From assembly GCA_002454505.1 (NCBI GenBank), contig DKJA01000210.1, forward strand, positions 1-25,822: a DNA stretch of 25,822 bases. The letters are read 5' to 3'. Below are positions 23,423 through 25,822 of this stretch, piece by piece (position 1 is the stretch's first letter; each line of letters begins with the position of its first letter). This stretch comes from Oxalobacteraceae bacterium UBA6704 (GTDB taxonomy: Bacteria; Pseudomonadota; Gammaproteobacteria; Burkholderiales; Burkholderiaceae_D). A model generated the notes under the pieces. It ran no database searches, was not told the DNA's origin, and saw only the letters and a program-made list of their open reading frames with translations. Made by a program: the position numbers and the translations under genes.

Positions 23423-24781
23423 TCAGTCCAGCGTGGGCTGCACGCCTGCGACCTCGACGTTGGCGCTGCCGTCGGCCAGCCGCACCGTCAGCGTGCTGCG
23501 CGGTTTCAGCTGGGCGGGCGAACGGAGGATCGCACCTTTCGCATCGGTGACGATGGCGTAGCCGCGCTCCAGCGTGCGCTGCGGATTGAGCATTTCCAGC
23601 TGGGCGGCCAGGGCGCCCAGCGCCTCGCGCTCGCGGCGCACCCGGCTGCCGATATTGACGGCGCAGCGGTGCTGCAACGCGGCCAGGTGGGCGCGCGCCG
23701 GCCGCGTGTCCGGGCGCTGCGCCGCGATCCGGCCGGCCAGCCGTTCCAGCGTGTGGCGCGCCAGGTTCAGCGGCGCGCGGTTGGCGTGCATCATCGCCGT
23801 CGACAGCGCCAGCAGCTCCAGCCGCTGCTGCCGGATGCGCGCGGTGGGGCTCAGCAGGCGGCGGCTATTGTGATCGAGCGTCTGTGCGGCGTCGTCCAGC
23901 GTGCGGCGCATGGCGCGGCGCAGGTCCGTGGCATCGGCGCGCAGCGAGGCGAGCCAGTCGCCGCGGGGCGTGGCGGCCAGTTCGGCGGCGGCCGTCGGCG
24001 TCGCAGCGCGCAGGTCGGCGGCAAAGTCGGCGATCGTGAAGTCCGTTTCGTGGCCCACGCCGGAAATCACCGGCATGCTGCATTCGGCGATTGCGTAAGC
24101 CACGTCCTCATCGTTGAAGGACCACAGGTCCTCGATACTGCCGCCGCCACGGCACACCAGCAGCACGTCGCATTCGGCGCGGCTGGACGCGGTGCGGATG
24201 GCCTGCGCGATGCGGGCCGCCGCCATCTGGCCCTGCACCAGCGTCGGGTACAGCACGATGTTGACGTGCGGCGCGCGGCGCTTGAGTGCGATCAGCACGT
24301 CGCGCAGCGCGGCCGCCTGCGGGCTCGTGACGATGCCGATGGTGCGGGCGAACAGCGGCAGGGGGCGCTTGCGGGACTCGTCGAACAGGCCGGCGGCCCC
24401 CAGCTTTTCCTTCAGCCGCATGAACGCCTCGAACAGCGCGCCGACACCGGCGCGGCGGATCGCCTCCACATTGATCTGGTAATCGCCGCGCGGACCGTAC
24501 AGCGTGACAAGCGCGCGCACCTCGACCTTGTCGCCTTCGCGCGGGACGAAGCCGGCGTACTGGGCGCGGCCGCGGAACATCACGGCGCGCACCTGGGCCG
24601 TGTCATCCTTCAGCGTGAAATACCAGTGGCCGGAACTTGCCTTCGTGAAATTCGAAATCTCGCCGGCAATCCACGTCAGCGGAAACGACCGCTCCAGCAG
24701 CCGGGAGACGGCCTGGTTCAGCGCGCTGACGGTGATCACGGCGGGTTGGCCGGTGGTGGCTTCGGGGGTGTCGAACATCAT
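23423..24781 (-). CDS. xseA: Exodeoxyribonuclease VII large subunit
   Basis: The protein of about 452 residues is the catalytic subunit of exonuclease VII, which with XseB degrades single-stranded DNA to oligonucleotides. It has the N-terminal OB-fold (ITVSALNQAVSRLLERSFPL, then SSGHWYFTLKDD), the catalytic domain (IGIVTSPQAAALRD, CRGGGSIEDLWSFNDE, GVGHETDFTIADFAAD), a long coiled-coil arm rich in R and L, and the C-terminal RTLERGYAIVTDAKG segment. The start is uncertain: ATGs at 24781 and 24778 and a GTG at 24811 are all possible and none has a good ribosome binding site. Its position near sodB is probably ancestral in this group; the lacI gene between them may be an insertion. Confidence 0.95.
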   Translation of the reverse strand: MMFDTPEATTGQPAVITVSALNQAVSRLLERSFPLTWIAGEISNFTKASSGHWYFTLKDDTAQVRAVMFRGRAQYAGFVPREGDKVEVRALVTLYGPRGDYQINVEAIRRAGVGALFEAFMRLKEKLGAAGLFDESRKRPLPLFARTIGIVTSPQAAALRDVLIALKRRAPHVNIVLYPTLVQGQMAAARIAQAIRTASSRAECDVLLVCRGGGSIEDLWSFNDEDVAYAIAECSMPVISGVGHETDFTIADFAADLRAATPTAAAELAATPRGDWLASLRADATDLRRAMRRTLDDAAQTLDHNSRRLLSPTARIRQQRLELLALSTAMMHANRAPLNLARHTLERLAGRIAAQRPDTRPARAHLAALQHRCAVNIGSRVRREREALGALAAQLEMLNPQRTLERGYAIVTDAKGAILRSPAQLKPRSTLTVRLADGSANVEVAGVQPTLD

Positions 24782-24902
24782 TCTGGGGGCTTTCGAAAAC
24801 AGGCTGTCCACACTGTCATGGCGCGGTCATGCTTATGTCATATCTCACGGAGAACAGCAAGGTTTTTTTGTAAACTACTGATTTATAAGGGTAAACCGGC
24901 TT

Positions 24903-25003
24903 GCTTCATTCGCGGGCACTGTAAGAATACTCTTACAAATCAAGGACTTCGTGCCGGGCGCGCCGACTTGCACACAAAGATATCCACAGAAAATGTGCGG
25001 AAC
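24903..25003 (+). repeat. Array unit 1
   Basis: The 36-bp box is at 24968-25003 and the central site reads ATATCCACA. ATCAAGG starts at 24939. This unit alone carries the perfect palindrome TGTAAGA-ATAC-TCTTACA in its AT-rich part. Confidence 0.7.
24920..24937. promoter_or_regulatory. 18-bp palindrome in array unit 1
   Basis: TGTAAGA-ATAC-TCTTACA is a perfect 7-bp inverted repeat with a 4-nt spacer, about 140 bp upstream of xseA. The size fits a dimeric repressor site; no cognate regulator is identified. Confidence 0.45.
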
Positions 25004-25025
25004 TTTTCCACGCTGCACGCCATGT

Positions 25026-25126
25026 GCCGCAAATTTCCGCATGATAACTTTATCGTTGGGGATCAAGCACTTGGGCGCTTCGCCTGCCGCTTCCCCACAA
25101 TATTATCCACAGAACTTGTGCAGAAC
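25026..25126 (+). repeat. Array unit 2
   Basis: The box is at 25091-25126 and contains TTATCCACA (25103-25111), the perfect strong DnaA box. ATCAAGC starts at 25062 and the unit opens with GCCGCAAATTT. Confidence 0.75.
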
Positions 25127-25178
25127 CGCGACACGGCAGAGGGTCGCCGGGACGCCGCCTGCACCCACCGTCAAGCCT

Positions 25179-25279
25179 GCTGAAAAAATGAGCTATCGTA
25201 TTTTTTCCTTATAAATCAAAGGGTTTGGCATTGATTGGGCGGCTTGCGCACAATATTGTCCACAGTTTTTGTGCAGAAG
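25179..25279 (+). repeat. Array unit 3
   Basis: The box is at 25244-25279, with TTGCGCACA, TTGTCCACA and TTGTGCAGAA. ATCAAAGGG starts at 25215 and follows a strongly AT-rich run. Confidence 0.75.
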
Positions 25280-25328
25280 GGGAGGCTTCTGCCGGAAAGC
25301 CGGCCCGGTCCGGCAATTTCCTGCCTCT

Positions 25329-25429
25329 GCCGTAAATTTGTGCATGAATAAAATATCCTTTGAAATCAACGGGTTTACCGCTGGGACAGGGCGTTGTCTA
25401 CAGTTTTATCAACAGTTTGTGTGCATGAC
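25329..25429 (+). repeat. Array unit 4 (most diverged box)
   Basis: The box is at 25394-25429 and reads TTGTCTACA ... TTATCAACA ... TGTGCATGA, so all three sites have changed. The 5' half is well kept: GCCGTAAATTT, GCATGAAT and ATCAACGGG at the expected positions. Confidence 0.65.
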
Positions 25430-25462
25430 CCACAGGCAAGCGAAGGGTGCTTTTACACCTTT

Positions 25463-25563
25463 GCAACATTTTTATGCAGTAAGGAAATAGTCAATCGAAT
25501 CAAGGTGTTGGCTGACCGTCTGGAACATTGCGCACACTTTTTTCCACAGAAATTGTTGAGAAC
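25463..25563 (+). repeat. Array unit 5
   Basis: The box is at 25528-25563, with TTGCGCACA and TTTTCCACA intact and the third site changed to TGTTGAGAA. ATCAAGG starts at 25499. Confidence 0.72.
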
Positions 25564-25591
25564 CTTGCCGGGCAGGCGGCGCCTGGATTCT

Positions 25592-25691
25592 GCCTAAATT
25601 GCAGGCATTCAAAAAAGATCGATTGAAAACAATGGCTTGCGAGCGAATAAGGGCTTTGCGCACAATCTTTTCCACAGAAATTGTGCAGAAG
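25592..25691 (+). repeat. Array unit 6
   Basis: The box is at 25656-25691 and is closest to the consensus, with perfect GCACAAT / ATTGTGC arms around TTTTCCACA. AACAA replaces ATCAA and the unit is one base short between that element and the box. Confidence 0.72.
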
Positions 25692-25758
25692 AGGCCGCCA
25701 TGGTGCCCGCTGCGGACGACTGGCGGTCGCCGCGTCCCGGCAACCGCCCGTTGCGTAC

Positions 25759-25821
25759 TTGCCGAGGACACCGCAACACGCTACATTGCGCGTCTGGGCC
25801 AACGCCCCATCCACCAAGGAG
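25759..25821 (+). promoter_or_regulatory. Promoter and ribosome binding site for a gene beyond the window
   Basis: TTGCCG (25759-25764), 17 bp, TACATT (25782-25787) form a possible promoter, and AAGGAG (25816-25821) ends one base before the window edge. A plus-strand gene should start within about ten bases of the edge. In related bacteria an ExbB/TolQ-type gene is often found beside xseA, but nothing here proves its identity. Confidence 0.45.
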
Positions 25822-25822
25822 T

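Larger units (their letters stand above)
24903..25691. repeat. Array of six diverged ~101-bp repeats with DnaA-box-like sites
   Basis: Six units start at 24903, 25026, 25179, 25329, 25463 and 25592, separated by GC-rich spacers of 22, 52, 49, 33 and 28 bp. Landmarks keep fixed distances: GC at unit positions 1 and 14 in all six, ATCAA at 37 in five of six, TT at 46-47, and a 36-bp box from 66. The box consensus contains TTGCGCACA (box positions 1-9), TTWTCCACA (13-21) and TGTGCAGAA (27-35). Unit 6 is one base shorter before the box. The 5' part of each unit is AT-rich. No convincing ORF runs through the array. DnaA binding is an inference from sequence similarity. Confidence 0.8.

Noticed and set aside
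24903..25691. CRISPR array
   Set aside because: The repeats are about 100 bp, diverged and unevenly spaced, and no cas gene is present.
24903..25691. Chromosomal origin of replication (oriC)
   Set aside because: The DnaA-box-like sites are suggestive, but no dnaA, dnaN, rpmH or parAB gene is adjacent and xseA is not a usual oriC neighbour. A non-origin DnaA-binding locus is the more careful reading.

Overview
The window is high-GC, gene-dense chromosomal DNA, most likely from a betaproteobacterium of the Oxalobacteraceae (Massilia/Duganella type). This is inferred from a DUF4148 protein, two large Ig-repeat/DUF4214 proteins, an AaeB-like FUSC efflux operon, and neighbouring sodB and xseA. 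No taxonomic marker is present, so the genus is not proven.

Layout, left to right. (1) 1-1608: the 3' end of a GH67 alpha-glucuronidase gene (xylan side-chain removal), then a LacI-family regulator with an operator-like site in its promoter. (2) 1737-7275, minus strand: an efflux operon in the order DUF4148 protein, NodT-type outer-membrane lipoprotein, MarR regulator, FUSC pump, DUF1656 protein and HlyD-type adaptor. The outer-membrane channel, inner-membrane pump and adaptor together would form an envelope-spanning exporter, probably of aromatic or other weak acids. A motif shared by the operon promoter and the promoter just upstream of marR suggests autoregulation. (3) 7494-10489: a large CheW-domain protein with two copies of a sensory module and no membrane segment, followed by a small acidic protein. 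(4) 10733-18464: two paralogous Ig-repeat/DUF4214 proteins, both on the plus strand, flanking a GudP-type sugar-acid transporter on the minus strand. (5) 18539-21377: a membrane-anchored SDR, then a divergent LysR regulator/SDR pair with a clear LysR-type dyad between them. (6) 21460-24781, minus strand: Fe-superoxide dismutase, a second LacI-family regulator and the exonuclease VII large subunit. (7) 24812-25822: about 1 kb with no convincing gene. It holds six diverged copies of a roughly 101-bp element, then a candidate promoter and ribosome binding site for a gene beyond the window.

Sugar-acid use recurs: alpha-glucuronidase, GudP transporter and two LacI regulators. They are not in one operon, so a shared circuit is only an inference.

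The most unusual structure is the six-copy array at 24903-25691. The copies keep almost constant internal spacing but diverge in sequence, and each carries three sites resembling DnaA boxes, one of which is a perfect TTATCCACA. Other non-coding structures of note are a mirror-image pair of REP-like palindromes after the second lacI gene and two very long intergenic hairpins.
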